Source of the DNA: Saccharibacillus sp. O23
GTDB lineage: Bacteria; Bacillota; Bacilli; Paenibacillales; Paenibacillaceae
Assembly: GCF_002205895.1 (NCBI RefSeq)
Contig: NZ_NJDE01000007.1
Span: forward strand, 1 to 64,000
Direction of reading: 5' to 3'
Length of the DNA: 64,000 nt
In this document: one piece after another, positions 33,870 to 41,522 of the stretch
Position numbering within the stretch: position 1 is the stretch's first letter
Layout: every line of letters starts with the position of its first letter
Notes under the pieces: model-generated
The model's input: only the letters and a program-made list of their open reading frames with translations
What the model was told of the DNA's origin: nothing
Databases searched by the model: none
Translations under genes and position numbers: made by a program

Positions 33870-34225
33870 GTGCCGATCTTTTACCGCGATGCCGGTTACG
33901 GGCTGGACTATACGGAAAAGTCGGCAGCCGCGCTTCGGAATTCGAACATTCTGCATTTTCCCTGCTGGCCGGTCTCCCGAACGCCGATGCGGGGCACGAG
34001 CGAGCGGCTGATCGATCAGACCGGATCGGCAGTTGGAGAAGTTTTTGGCGCTCGGCGCCAAGCTGGTCAATTCTCACGCTGGGAAGCGACGACGAGGTCA
34101 GGCTGCGTTGGACGAAGGGAGAACTGTTCGTAGACCTCGAAACGGGCGAGTCGGTAATCGAGCATCGGATGGGGAGGGCGGAAAGGCGCGTTTGCAGGTC
34201 TGAAAAAAGCTTGCAGGAGGCTTAA
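33870..34225 (+). pseudogene. Decayed gene with two frameshifts after the sugar operon
   Basis: An AAGGAGGG ribosome site precedes GTG 33870. Protein-like sequence runs in one frame (IFYRDAGYGLDYTEKSAAA, to ~34010), continues in the next frame at ~34027 (RQLEKFLALGAKLVNSH) and in the third at 34076 (LGSDDEVRLRWTKGELFVD...), ending at TAA 34223-34225. Each segment is interrupted in the other frames. The best single frame is only 87 residues. Product not recognised; the position suggests it was once the last gene of the sugar operon. Sequencing errors could also explain it. Confidence 0.4.
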
Positions 34226-34282
34226 GATGAGAGGTTATACTTGTGGTAGATACAAATAAACAATTTGAAGGGCGTGAGAAAT

Positions 34283-34822
34283 ATGACCGAATCTTCCGAG
34301 CTCTTGGTCGAAACCCTCGGCCGAACTTACGAGGCCAAAGCGATTCAGAAAATGCTCGCGCCGCTCGGCGTCAAACGCATGCCGCAGCCGAGCAGCTATT
34401 TCAACGACGATATCGTCTGGTCGGCCAAAGCTTCGCTGCGGCTCGATCTGTATCGCGCGCCCAAGATCAATGATCTCACGGGACGTACCTACTCGACGGA
34501 AGACGGCTGGATCATGGGGGCCGTCCATTTTCTTGCGCCGGGGTCGGACGACCGGATCAAAGCTCCGTATGCGGGCGTGCTTCCCGGCGGTCTGTCTATG
34601 GATGCGTCGCCCGACGACGCCATCGCGGCTTACGGCCTTCCCGCGATGGACGAGATGACGGAATGGCCCGGCTTCTCCGGCCGTATTCTGGCTTGGCGCA
34701 CGCCGGAGCTCAATATCGCGATGGAGTTCGAAGACGGTACTCGGCTGCGAAGCTGCACTTTCTGCCTGATCGGCTGCATCGGCGCTTGGCGGAACGATCA
34801 GCCGGAGATTTTTGCGCCTTGA
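34283..34822 (+). CDS. Uncharacterised conserved-looking protein
   Basis: 179 residues from ATG 34283; the ribosome site is weak (GAAGGGCGTGAG). No signal peptide or membrane segment. The C-terminal half has the pattern LPGGLSMDASPDDAIAAYGLPAMDEM...LAWRTPELNIAMEFEDG, seen in several small families (including immunity-type proteins) in which a glycine-rich turn, a helix and a curved sheet follow each other. No toxin partner is nearby, so no function is assigned. A weak terminator lies downstream at 34910. Confidence 0.6.
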   Translation: MTESSELLVETLGRTYEAKAIQKMLAPLGVKRMPQPSSYFNDDIVWSAKASLRLDLYRAPKINDLTGRTYSTEDGWIMGAVHFLAPGSDDRIKAPYAGVLPGGLSMDASPDDAIAAYGLPAMDEMTEWPGFSGRILAWRTPELNIAMEFEDGTRLRSCTFCLIGCIGAWRNDQPEIFAP

Positions 34823-34909
34823 ACGGCATGAATCCTGCGATGTGCGCATGCTTTCTTTTTTTCTATAAGATGCCCGACTCTTTTTTTGTTCGTTGAATTT
34901 CCGCCGCAA

Positions 34910-34943
34910 GAGTTTGTTCCTCGGAGCAGGCTCTTTTTCTTTT
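34910..34943 (+). terminator. Probable terminator with wobble-rich stem
   Basis: GAGTTTGTTCC can pair with GGAGCAGGCTC using several G-T wobbles, followed by TTTTTCTTTT. Confidence 0.45.
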
Positions 34944-35117
34944 GCCCGCCCTAAAGGAATAAGCGAAGCGCTTCAAGTATGTTTTTTGGCGACGGAAGTC
35001 CTTTTCCAAGGTTCATCTTCCGTTCATATTCCCGTCATCCCGAGGACATCTCGCTTCGTTATGCTGGTCGGGGCGGATCGCGAAGTTCCGCCCCGACCGA
35101 AGAAGGAGCTGAATGTT

Positions 35118-36089
35118 TTGACATCGTCTCGAATGAAACGTATCGCCCGGCGAACCTTATCCGTTTTGCTGAAAATAGTTGCCGGCATTCTGATCGTGAT
35201 CCTGCTGTTTGTCGCGACCGTGTTCGCCGTCGACCGGATCAGTACGGCTTCCGAGAACCGAAAGCTGGAACCGTACGGCGAGAAAGTGACCGTCGACGGG
35301 AAATCCATGAACGTCCTCGTTCAAGGCGAAGGCGAAGACACGATCGTGCTGCTGCCCGGTTACGGTAATGCCGCGCCCGGACTCGATTTCAAGCCGCTGA
35401 TCGACGAGCTGACGCCGGATTACCGGGTCGTCGCGGTTGAACCTTTCGGTTACGGCCTGAGCGACGGGACCGACGCGGAGCGCAGCACGGCGCAGATCGT
35501 CGAAGAGATTCATGCCGCGCTGCAAAGTCTGGATATCGACCGCTACGTCCTGATGGCGCATTCGATCTCCGGTTTGTACGGCTTGGATTACGTAAACGAA
35601 TATCCGGACGAAGTGATCGCCTATATCGGTCTGGACAGCAGCGTGCCTTCGCTCAGCGAGCAGAAGATCGAAGCTTCGGACGTCGCGCCGATCCGGTGGT
35701 TCCGCAATTTGGGCTTCGATCGCGTGCAGCTCAAACTGACCGCCGACCCTTACGAAGGATTGGATTACGACGCGAAGACGCTCGAGCAGCTTCATATCCT
35801 GATGCGCCGCAACATTTACAACGACACGCAGTTGAACGAAGTCGTGCGAATGTACGGCAATTTTCAGACCGGACAGCGACAGTCTTTTCCGCCGGACCTG
35901 CCCGTGCTGTTCGTGCTTCAGAAGAAGCATCCCGTCGTCGACGAATGGGTTCCCGAACACGAGAAGCAGATCGCGAACTCCGAACGGGCCGAGATTCTGC
36001 TGCTCGACGCGAACCATTATCTGTACCGCTCGCATCCCGTAGAGATTGCCGAGCAGGTAAAAGCTTTTACCGCCTCCTTTTTGCCGTAA
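35118..36089 (+). CDS. Membrane-anchored alpha/beta hydrolase
   Basis: 323 residues from TTG 35118, nine bases after AAGGAG (ATG 35133 is the alternative). One N-terminal membrane helix (~15-33, VLLKIVAGILIVILLFVATV) would place the hydrolase domain outside the cell. LLPGYGNAAPG is the oxyanion loop, AHSISG the nucleophile elbow with S149, GLDSS and a C-terminal DANHYLYRSHP with the likely catalytic histidine. Substrate unknown; family resemblance is to general alpha/beta fold hydrolase 1. Transcribed alone. Confidence 0.8.
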   Translation: MTSSRMKRIARRTLSVLLKIVAGILIVILLFVATVFAVDRISTASENRKLEPYGEKVTVDGKSMNVLVQGEGEDTIVLLPGYGNAAPGLDFKPLIDELTPDYRVVAVEPFGYGLSDGTDAERSTAQIVEEIHAALQSLDIDRYVLMAHSISGLYGLDYVNEYPDEVIAYIGLDSSVPSLSEQKIEASDVAPIRWFRNLGFDRVQLKLTADPYEGLDYDAKTLEQLHILMRRNIYNDTQLNEVVRMYGNFQTGQRQSFPPDLPVLFVLQKKHPVVDEWVPEHEKQIANSERAEILLLDANHYLYRSHPVEIAEQVKAFTASFLP

Positions 36090-36100
36090 TCGCCGCACGC

Positions 36101-36129
36101 TTGCAACCTGTTCAAATTCGGTTTATTAT
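36101..36129 (+). promoter_or_regulatory. Sigma-A promoter of the SDR gene
   Basis: TTGCAA, a 17-base spacer, TATTAT. Its -10 touches the operator half-site at 36127. Confidence 0.65.
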
Positions 36130-36159
36130 TTAGATACAAAATATTTAGATGTCTAAATA
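36127..36159. promoter_or_regulatory. MarR-type operator
   Basis: TATTTAGA-TG-TCTAAATA (36142-36159) is a perfect palindrome with eight-base arms; another TATTTAGA half-site lies at 36127-36134. It overlaps the transcription start of the SDR gene. The MarR gene downstream is the likely binder. Confidence 0.65.
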
Positions 36160-36193
36160 AATAGAATCATTATGCGAACAGGAGCGTGCGGCA

Positions 36194-36928
36194 ATGGGCA
36201 GACTGGATAACAAGATCGCGATCATCACGGGAGGCGCTTCCGGAATTGGCGAATCGATGGTCGATATGTTCAGCAGAGAAGGAGCGACCGTCATCGCGGC
36301 GGACATCAACGAAGAAGCGCTGGACAAAGCGAACCGCAAGCAGGGAGTACACGGCATGAAGCTGAACGTGGCGTCGGACGAAGAATGGGCGCGTTTGGCG
36401 AAAGAAGTCCGTGAGCGGTTCGGCCGCATTGACATTCTGGTCAACAACGCGGGAATTTCGTCGGAAAAACCGTTTGCGGATATCGATTACGAGGACTGGC
36501 AGAAAATGCTGGCGATCAACGGTTTCGGGGCTTTTGCCGGGATCAAGCATGTCGCGCCTTATATGGCCGAGCAGGGCAAAGGTTCGATCGTGAACATCTC
36601 TTCGTACACGGCCCAGATCGGGCAGGGTTTCAACCATTATACGGCTTCCAAAGGAGCGGTCCGCGCGTTCTCCAAAGCGGCGGCGACGGAGTTCGGGCGC
36701 AAAGGCGTGCGGGTCAACGCGCTGTTCCCGGGCGTGATCGAGACGCCGATGACGCAGGCGTTGAGCACGTCCCGCGGCCTGCTGGATCAGTTGATTCAAG
36801 CGACGCCTCTGCGGCGGCTCGGACAGCCGGACGATATCGCTTACGCGGCGCTGTTTCTGGCTTCGGACGAATCGTCGTATATGGCAGGCGCCGAATTGGT
36901 GATCGACGGTGGATTTTCCGCGCAATAA
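36194..36928 (+). CDS. Short-chain dehydrogenase/reductase (SDR)
   Basis: 244 residues; GGAGCG lies upstream of the ATG. Classical SDR: cofactor motif TGGASGIGE near residue 12-20, VNNAG, catalytic YTASK (Y149, K153) with S136 upstream in NISSYTAQ, and PGVIETPMT. The acidic ADIN at the end of the second strand suggests NAD(H) preference. Substrate cannot be read. Predicted to be repressed by the MarR protein encoded 76 bases downstream. Confidence 0.88.
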   Translation: MGRLDNKIAIITGGASGIGESMVDMFSREGATVIAADINEEALDKANRKQGVHGMKLNVASDEEWARLAKEVRERFGRIDILVNNAGISSEKPFADIDYEDWQKMLAINGFGAFAGIKHVAPYMAEQGKGSIVNISSYTAQIGQGFNHYTASKGAVRAFSKAAATEFGRKGVRVNALFPGVIETPMTQALSTSRGLLDQLIQATPLRRLGQPDDIAYAALFLASDESSYMAGAELVIDGGFSAQ

Positions 36929-36949
36929 TCGGTATGATGAACAGACAAG

Positions 36950-36976
36950 GCCCCTAACTTCGCTTAGGGGCTTTTT
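36950..36976 (+). terminator. Intrinsic terminator between SDR and marR
   Basis: GCCCCTAA pairs with TTAGGGGC around a six-base loop, followed by TTTTT. Confidence 0.88.
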
Positions 36977-37004
36977 GTCTGGCAGAAAGAGGGGCGGAAG
37001 CGTC

Positions 37005-37421
37005 ATGGAAGAAAAAACGATCTTCGAAGTGATTCACGGGATGGACACGGTCACCAATCGGTTGATCATTCAATGGAACAAATCGTTTAATGCCGACCTT
37101 GGCATTTCGCATATTCTGGTGCTGGCCCATCTTCGCGAGCACGGCAAGAGCCGGCCTTCGGACATCGCCAGAGCGCTCGGGCTGACGCCGGCCACCTTGA
37201 CCCATCTGTCGAACAAGCTGGTCAAGAAGCAGCTTGCGGTGCGTGTCGCGGACGAATCGGACCGGCGGATCATGTATCTGAACATTACCGAAGAAGGACG
37301 CGAAATGACCGTCAAAGCCAACGTCGAAGGCCGGAAACTGCGCCGCGAGCTGTTCGAGAAACTGACGGACGAAGAAGTGGAGCAGCTGCTGCGCATTTTC
37401 GGCAAATGGAGTGCGGATTGA
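37005..37421 (+). CDS. MarR family transcriptional regulator
   Basis: 138 residues from ATG 37005 (AGAGGGGCGG upstream). Winged helix-turn-helix: SRPSDIARALGLTPATLTHLSNKLVKKQLAVR (~52-83) followed by the DESDRRIMYLNITEEGRE wing (~86-103), flanked by dimerisation helices. It is probably the repressor acting at the TATTTAGA palindrome before the SDR gene; no cysteine or other sensing residue stands out. The SF0329 gene begins 45 bases downstream and may be cotranscribed. Confidence 0.9.
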   Translation: MEEKTIFEVIHGMDTVTNRLIIQWNKSFNADLGISHILVLAHLREHGKSRPSDIARALGLTPATLTHLSNKLVKKQLAVRVADESDRRIMYLNITEEGREMTVKANVEGRKLRRELFEKLTDEEVEQLLRIFGKWSAD

Positions 37422-37466
37422 ACCGTGGAGCATCCCAAAAGGGAGCATCCGAAAAGGAGGGATTCC

Positions 37467-38033
37467 ATGTCTTGGAGCAAATTGCAGCAGCAGTTGGAGA
37501 GTTTTCTCGCTCCGGCGCTGCAAACGAGAGTCGAATATCGGGGCACGAGCTACCGGTATCTGCTCGATAAGTCGGGCACCTGCCATATCGCCGTCGACAA
37601 GAAGAATATTCTGAACATGAGCGATCCGACGAACGGCATCCGCTGGTACGCATCGGAGCAGGAGATCAAGAATGATCCCGAGCTGTATATCCCGGTCGGT
37701 CCGGAAGATATCGAAGCCGTGCGCAAAAGCGCCAAAGGCCCGATTCCCGAAGATCGTCTCAAAGTCATGGCCCGCGGCCGCAAAGCGTCGGAATACGCGA
37801 AAGCGATGATGGCGGCGCAGGCGGCACTCAGCAAATCGAATTTCTCGAAAGACGCGAACAAGTTTCTGACCACGCCGATCGAGACCAGTCTGGAGAGCCC
37901 GGATATCCTGCCGAACGTGCTGGCGCTGCTCGACCGCCGGGTCGGCAAAAAGCGGATCATGAATCTGTCCGATACGATCCGCATGAAGCATCCGATCGTG
38001 CAGTATTTCTATGAACTGCGGCGGGATGCCTAA
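37467..38033 (+). CDS. SF0329-type conserved protein of unknown function
   Basis: 188 residues from ATG 37467, seven bases after AAAAGGAGG. Soluble, helical C-terminal half. It opens with MSWSKLQQQLESFLAPAL and ends with HPIVQYFYELRRDA, as in the SF0329/YabA-type conserved hypothetical group found in enterics and Bacillota. Function unknown. Possibly in one transcript with marR. Confidence 0.7.
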   Translation: MSWSKLQQQLESFLAPALQTRVEYRGTSYRYLLDKSGTCHIAVDKKNILNMSDPTNGIRWYASEQEIKNDPELYIPVGPEDIEAVRKSAKGPIPEDRLKVMARGRKASEYAKAMMAAQAALSKSNFSKDANKFLTTPIETSLESPDILPNVLALLDRRVGKKRIMNLSDTIRMKHPIVQYFYELRRDA

Positions 38034-38057
38034 GCCAATTTGTTCGGTAAACGGACA

Positions 38058-38086
38058 TTGACTTTTGCCGGTATTCGCCTTATCAT
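38058..38086 (+). promoter_or_regulatory. Sigma-A promoter of the fluoride-responsive transcript
   Basis: TTGACT, exactly 17 bases, TATCAT. The expected start (~38093) lies ten bases before the riboswitch helix. Confidence 0.8.
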
Positions 38087-38101
38087 GACAGCAGTCAAAT
38101 A

Positions 38102-38187
38102 AGGCGATGGAGTTCGCCGTAACCGTCCGTATAAGACTAATGACTCCTACTCATAATTCACTATGGGTAGGAGTCTGTTTTGTTTTG
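38102..38187 (+). ncRNA. Fluoride riboswitch (crcB motif) with terminator
   Basis: GGCGATGGAGTTCGCC (38103-38118) gives the P1 helix GGCGA/TCGCC of the fluoride aptamer, then the conserved TAACCG...CT-ATGACTCCTAC. GACTCCTACTCAT (38142-38154) pairs with ATGGGTAGGAGTC (38163-38175) before a T-rich tract, an expression-platform terminator. The arrangement follows the Bacillus crcB riboswitch closely. Fluoride binding should stop termination and allow expression of the CLC gene at 38222. Confidence 0.93.
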
Positions 38188-38221
38188 AGGAATTTACGCG
38201 AAAAAGGAAAGGGAAATCGGC

Positions 38222-39601
38222 ATGCGGAAATGGGTGGAAGGATGGACCGGGTTGGCAGAGCGAACGAGTCATTTGGCGCTGTGGAGCAGTTTCGTGAAAT
38301 GGATCGTCTTGGGGAGCGCGGTCGGCGTATTGTCGGGGAGCGCATCGGCGTTCTTCTTGCATAGTCTGGACTACGTCACGAATCTGCGGACGAATCACGG
38401 CTGGCTGCTGTTTCTGCTGCCGCTGGGCGGAGCGCTGGTGAGCTATCTCTACATGAAGTTCGGCCGCAACAGCGCGAAAGGCAACAATCTGATCCTTGAG
38501 CAAATCATGGACGGAAAAGAAACGATTCCGCTGCGAATGGCACCGCTAGTGCTGTTCGGCACGTTGGTCACGCATCTGTTCGGCGGTTCGGCCGGACGCG
38601 AAGGCACCGCGGTGCAGATGGGCGGAAGCTTGGCGGAGTGGTTCGGCAAAATCATCCGGGTCGACGCGGCGGACCGCAAAATTCTGCTCATGTGCGGGAT
38701 CAGCGGAGGATTCGCGTCGGTGTTCGGTACGCCGCTCGCCGGAACGGTCTTCGGACTCGAAGTGATCGCGATCGGATTGATCAGCCACCGGGCGCTGCTG
38801 CCGTGCTTCGCCGCCGCATTCGTCGGCGATCTGACCGCGACCCGGCTGTGGAGCGTCCACCATCTGCATTATAAGATCGGCAGCGTACCGGGCATCGAGC
38901 TTCCGATCGTGCTCAAAGTGGTGATCGCGTCGATCCTGTTCGGATTGGTGAGCCTGCTGTTCAGCGAATTGACCCACGCGCTCAAAAGAAGATTCTCGGC
39001 ATGGTTCCCGAATGCGGCGCTCAAAAGCGCGGTCGGCGGGGCGCTGGTGATCCTGCTGGTCGCGCTGGTCGGCACGCGGGATTATCTGGGGCTGGGCATA
39101 CCGCTAATCCAAGATTCGTTTCAAGGTGAAGTGTCGCCGATCGCGTTCTTATGGAAGCTGCTGTTCACTTCGCTGACGCTGGGTACGGGCTTCCAAGGCG
39201 GGGAAGTGACGCCGCTGTTCGCGATCGGCGCGACGATGGGGCATAGTCTGGCGGGGCTTCTCGGGTTGTACGCGCCGTTTCTCGCCGCGCTCGGATTCAT
39301 CGGGGTATTCTGCGGAGCGACCAACACGCCGATCGCCTGCTTTATCATGGGGATCGAGCTGTTCGGCTCGGACGCGGCGGTGTATCTGTTTATCGCTTGC
39401 CTGGTGAGCTATCTGTTCTCCGGCCATACCGGCATCTACACGTCGCAGCGCATCGGGGTATCGAAGAGCCGTCTTCTCGTCGTGCCCGACGGTACGACAT
39501 TGGCGACGGTCAAAGGACTGCGGAAAACAGAGAAAAATGAGCGTACGAACCGTCAAAAAGGCGATCGTCAGAACGCAGAGGCGAATGAAAACGAAGAGTA
39601 A
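38222..39601 (+). CDS. CLC-F type fluoride/proton antiporter
   Basis: 459 residues; AAAGGAAAGGG lies upstream. CLC chloride-channel fold with ~10-12 membrane helices. GREGT (125-129) stands in place of the GREGP usual in chloride CLCs, and GTGFQGGEVTPLF (from G321) matches the fluoride-selective clade. CLC-F proteins export F- in exchange for H+. The fluoride riboswitch directly upstream independently supports this function. The C-terminal ~30 residues are hydrophilic and charged (KTEKNERTNRQKGDRQN). Confidence 0.93.
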   Translation: MRKWVEGWTGLAERTSHLALWSSFVKWIVLGSAVGVLSGSASAFFLHSLDYVTNLRTNHGWLLFLLPLGGALVSYLYMKFGRNSAKGNNLILEQIMDGKETIPLRMAPLVLFGTLVTHLFGGSAGREGTAVQMGGSLAEWFGKIIRVDAADRKILLMCGISGGFASVFGTPLAGTVFGLEVIAIGLISHRALLPCFAAAFVGDLTATRLWSVHHLHYKIGSVPGIELPIVLKVVIASILFGLVSLLFSELTHALKRRFSAWFPNAALKSAVGGALVILLVALVGTRDYLGLGIPLIQDSFQGEVSPIAFLWKLLFTSLTLGTGFQGGEVTPLFAIGATMGHSLAGLLGLYAPFLAALGFIGVFCGATNTPIACFIMGIELFGSDAAVYLFIACLVSYLFSGHTGIYTSQRIGVSKSRLLVVPDGTTLATVKGLRKTEKNERTNRQKGDRQNAEANENEE

Positions 39602-39683
39602 GGAAGCGCACGCGGATGCGGCGGGGTAAAGAGCGATGCGGCGTTCCTGAAAAGGAGTAGCGGCCGTGCCGTTAAAAATTCAA

Positions 39684-39866
39684 AGTGTGTGCAAAACGTC
39701 AACAATTTACGCCAGATCGCGATGTTTTTTTGCAAATGCTGACTTTTCGTCAACATTATTGCGCTAAAAGGCTCCAAACGGCCGCTAAATCGCAAAAATG
39801 TTGACTTTTCGTCAGCATTCTCGCCAATCAGCCGCAAAAATCGCAAAAATGTGTGCAAAACGTCAA
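39684..39866. repeat. Quartet of short imperfect palindromes, TGTTGAC...GTCAACA type
   Basis: Units at ~39684-39705 (TGTGTGCAAAACGTCAACA), ~39735-39757 (ATGCTGAC-TTTTC-GTCAACAT plus flank), ~39796-39818 (ATGTTGAC-TTTTC-GTCAGCAT) and ~39847-39866 (TGTGTGCAAAACGTCAA). Outer units share the AAAAC loop, inner ones TTTTC. Spacing is 51, 61 and 51. No gene is credible between 39602 and 40091, and no other feature was seen there. Confidence 0.7.
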
Positions 39867-40091
39867 AAAACGAATCCGACTCCATCCGATTCAATTCAAC
39901 TTAACCCACAAACAAAAAGGTCCTATTCTTCCCCAAGCGCGACAGCGAAGGGAGAAATTCAGATCGAAACGCCTTTGAACCCGGAAAGCTTCCTTATTAA
40001 TTAAATCCGATTCGACTTTCCGGGTGAGACAGCGGTTCGAGCGAATTTCCCCCGCAGCGTTCAGACTTGGGTTCCGCGAATAGGCCCTTTT

Positions 40092-40298
40092 TTAATTCCC
40101 CGCAAAATGCACGACCGCGCTGTACAGCATCTTGTTCCGCACCGGATCGAACGTCACCTGATGCTGAACGTTCTTCACCCGCAGCGCCAACGCTTTGTTG
40201 ATCTCCATCCGTTCCTCGATCGCGCGCTCCAATTCGCGGAAGTCGTAAGCTTGCAAGCATTCGACTTTGTCTTTCATCATATCCAGAATAATGTCCAC
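40092..40298 (-). CDS. DUF2536 family small protein
   Basis: 68 residues from GTG 40298 (AAAGGAGA about 11 bases upstream). MDIILDMMKDKVECLQAYDFRELERAIEE with QHQVTFDPVRNKMLYSAVVHF at the end matches DUF2536, a small soluble Bacillus protein family of unknown function. It is 22 bases after the response-regulator gene and probably shares its transcript. Confidence 0.8.
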   Translation of the reverse strand: MDIILDMMKDKVECLQAYDFRELERAIEERMEINKALALRVKNVQHQVTFDPVRNKMLYSAVVHFAGN

Positions 40299-40320
40299 GT
40301 TCGGCAGCTCTCCTTTGCTT

Positions 40321-41496
40321 TTATGATTCGGCTTTTCGGATCATCCGTTCGATCTCCGCGGAAGGCTTCGATCCGAGCTCTTCGTCCAGCGCCTTTTCCA
40401 ACGTTCGATACTGCCGCTTCGCGTCCGATTTGCGGCCGAGCGAGAGATACAGCAGAATGATCTCCCGGTACACGTCTTCCCGAATCGGATCGAGCTGCAA
40501 GATGCGTTCGAAATAATAGAGCGCGCGCAGCGGCTGCTCGATCTTCGCGTGGTAGCGGGCGGCCGTATCCAGCATCGCGATAAAATCCATCTCCAACTGC
40601 CTCGCCCGCGCAAACGCCCATTCGTAATGCCGATCTTTGAGCAATTCGCCCGCATACAGCGCGTCCATGCGTTCGAATCGTTCCGGATCATGCCGATGTT
40701 CCGGCGTTCGGCGCATCTGGCGGAACAGTTCTTCGAATTCGTACAGATCGCAATCGATCGCTTCCCGATCCACGCGCATACTGCTGCGATCTTTCAGGAT
40801 AATCGGGTTATCGCCGCCGTCTCCGATCGCGCGTCTCACATAGTATAACGTGGAATTGAGGTTGGTCGAAGCTTTTTGCGGGCCGAGGTCTTTCCATAAC
40901 GTGTCGATCAGCACATCCCGGGTAGTCGAGCGGTTATAGAGCAGAAAAGCGAGCAGTTCTTCCGTTTTCGGCGTGCGGAGCTTGAGCGGACCTTCCGTGC
41001 CGTCGCCGCCGTGTACCGAAAAGCCGCCGAACAACCGTACCGTCAATCTCGGTTCGGCGGCGGAGCGGACTTGAACGTCGGCTTCCGCATTCTCCGCTTC
41101 GGCTTCCGTTTCTCGCGCCCCGACGGCCGACTCTTCGATTCTTTGCTTGATTCTGGAAATGCTGCGATTCAAGCGCTCGGCCGTGACCGGCTTGATCACG
41201 TAGTCGATCACCTCATGGTCGAAAGCCTGCACCGCATATTCTTCGTATCCCGTGACCAGCACTACCGGAAGCGAAGGGAAGAATTTGCGCAGTTCGCCGA
41301 TCAGGGTCATTCCCGAGACGCGAGGCATCGTAATATCGAGAAAAGCGGCATCGATCGGATGCTGCCGCGCATAGTCGATCGCTTCTTCCGGATCATGAAA
41401 AGCGCCGCATACCTCGACTTCTCCGCTTGCCGTCAAAATGCGGTTCAACCGTTTGAGCGACAAGTCCTCGTCGTCTACGATCAGCACTTTTATCAT
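40321..41496 (-). CDS. Response regulator with SARP-like DNA-binding and BTAD domains
   Basis: 391 residues from ATG 41496, seven or eight bases after GGAAGGAGAGG. Receiver domain ~1-125 with VDDED and phosphoacceptor D54 in FLDITMP, K in YVIKPV. A Glu/Ala-rich linker (~125-150) leads to an OmpR-like winged helix (~155-240, RTPKTEELLAFLLYN) and a bacterial transcriptional activation domain of tetratricopeptide-like helices (~250-385, DRHYEWAFARARQLEMDFIAML). This REC-wHTH-BTAD layout is common in Paenibacillaceae. Partner of the hybrid kinase upstream on the same strand. Confidence 0.9.
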   Translation of the reverse strand: MIKVLIVDDEDLSLKRLNRILTASGEVEVCGAFHDPEEAIDYARQHPIDAAFLDITMPRVSGMTLIGELRKFFPSLPVVLVTGYEEYAVQAFDHEVIDYVIKPVTAERLNRSISRIKQRIEESAVGARETEAEAENAEADVQVRSAAEPRLTVRLFGGFSVHGGDGTEGPLKLRTPKTEELLAFLLYNRSTTRDVLIDTLWKDLGPQKASTNLNSTLYYVRRAIGDGGDNPIILKDRSSMRVDREAIDCDLYEFEELFRQMRRTPEHRHDPERFERMDALYAGELLKDRHYEWAFARARQLEMDFIAMLDTAARYHAKIEQPLRALYYFERILQLDPIREDVYREIILLYLSLGRKSDAKRQYRTLEKALDEELGSKPSAEIERMIRKAES

Positions 41497-41522
41497 CTCG
41501 TTCCTCTCCTTCCATATATCGC

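Noticed and set aside
34242-34473. GTG-started 76-residue frame overlapping the gene at 34283
   Set aside because: After ~17 plausible residues it becomes an Arg/Ala/Gln-rich shadow of the gene in the other frame.
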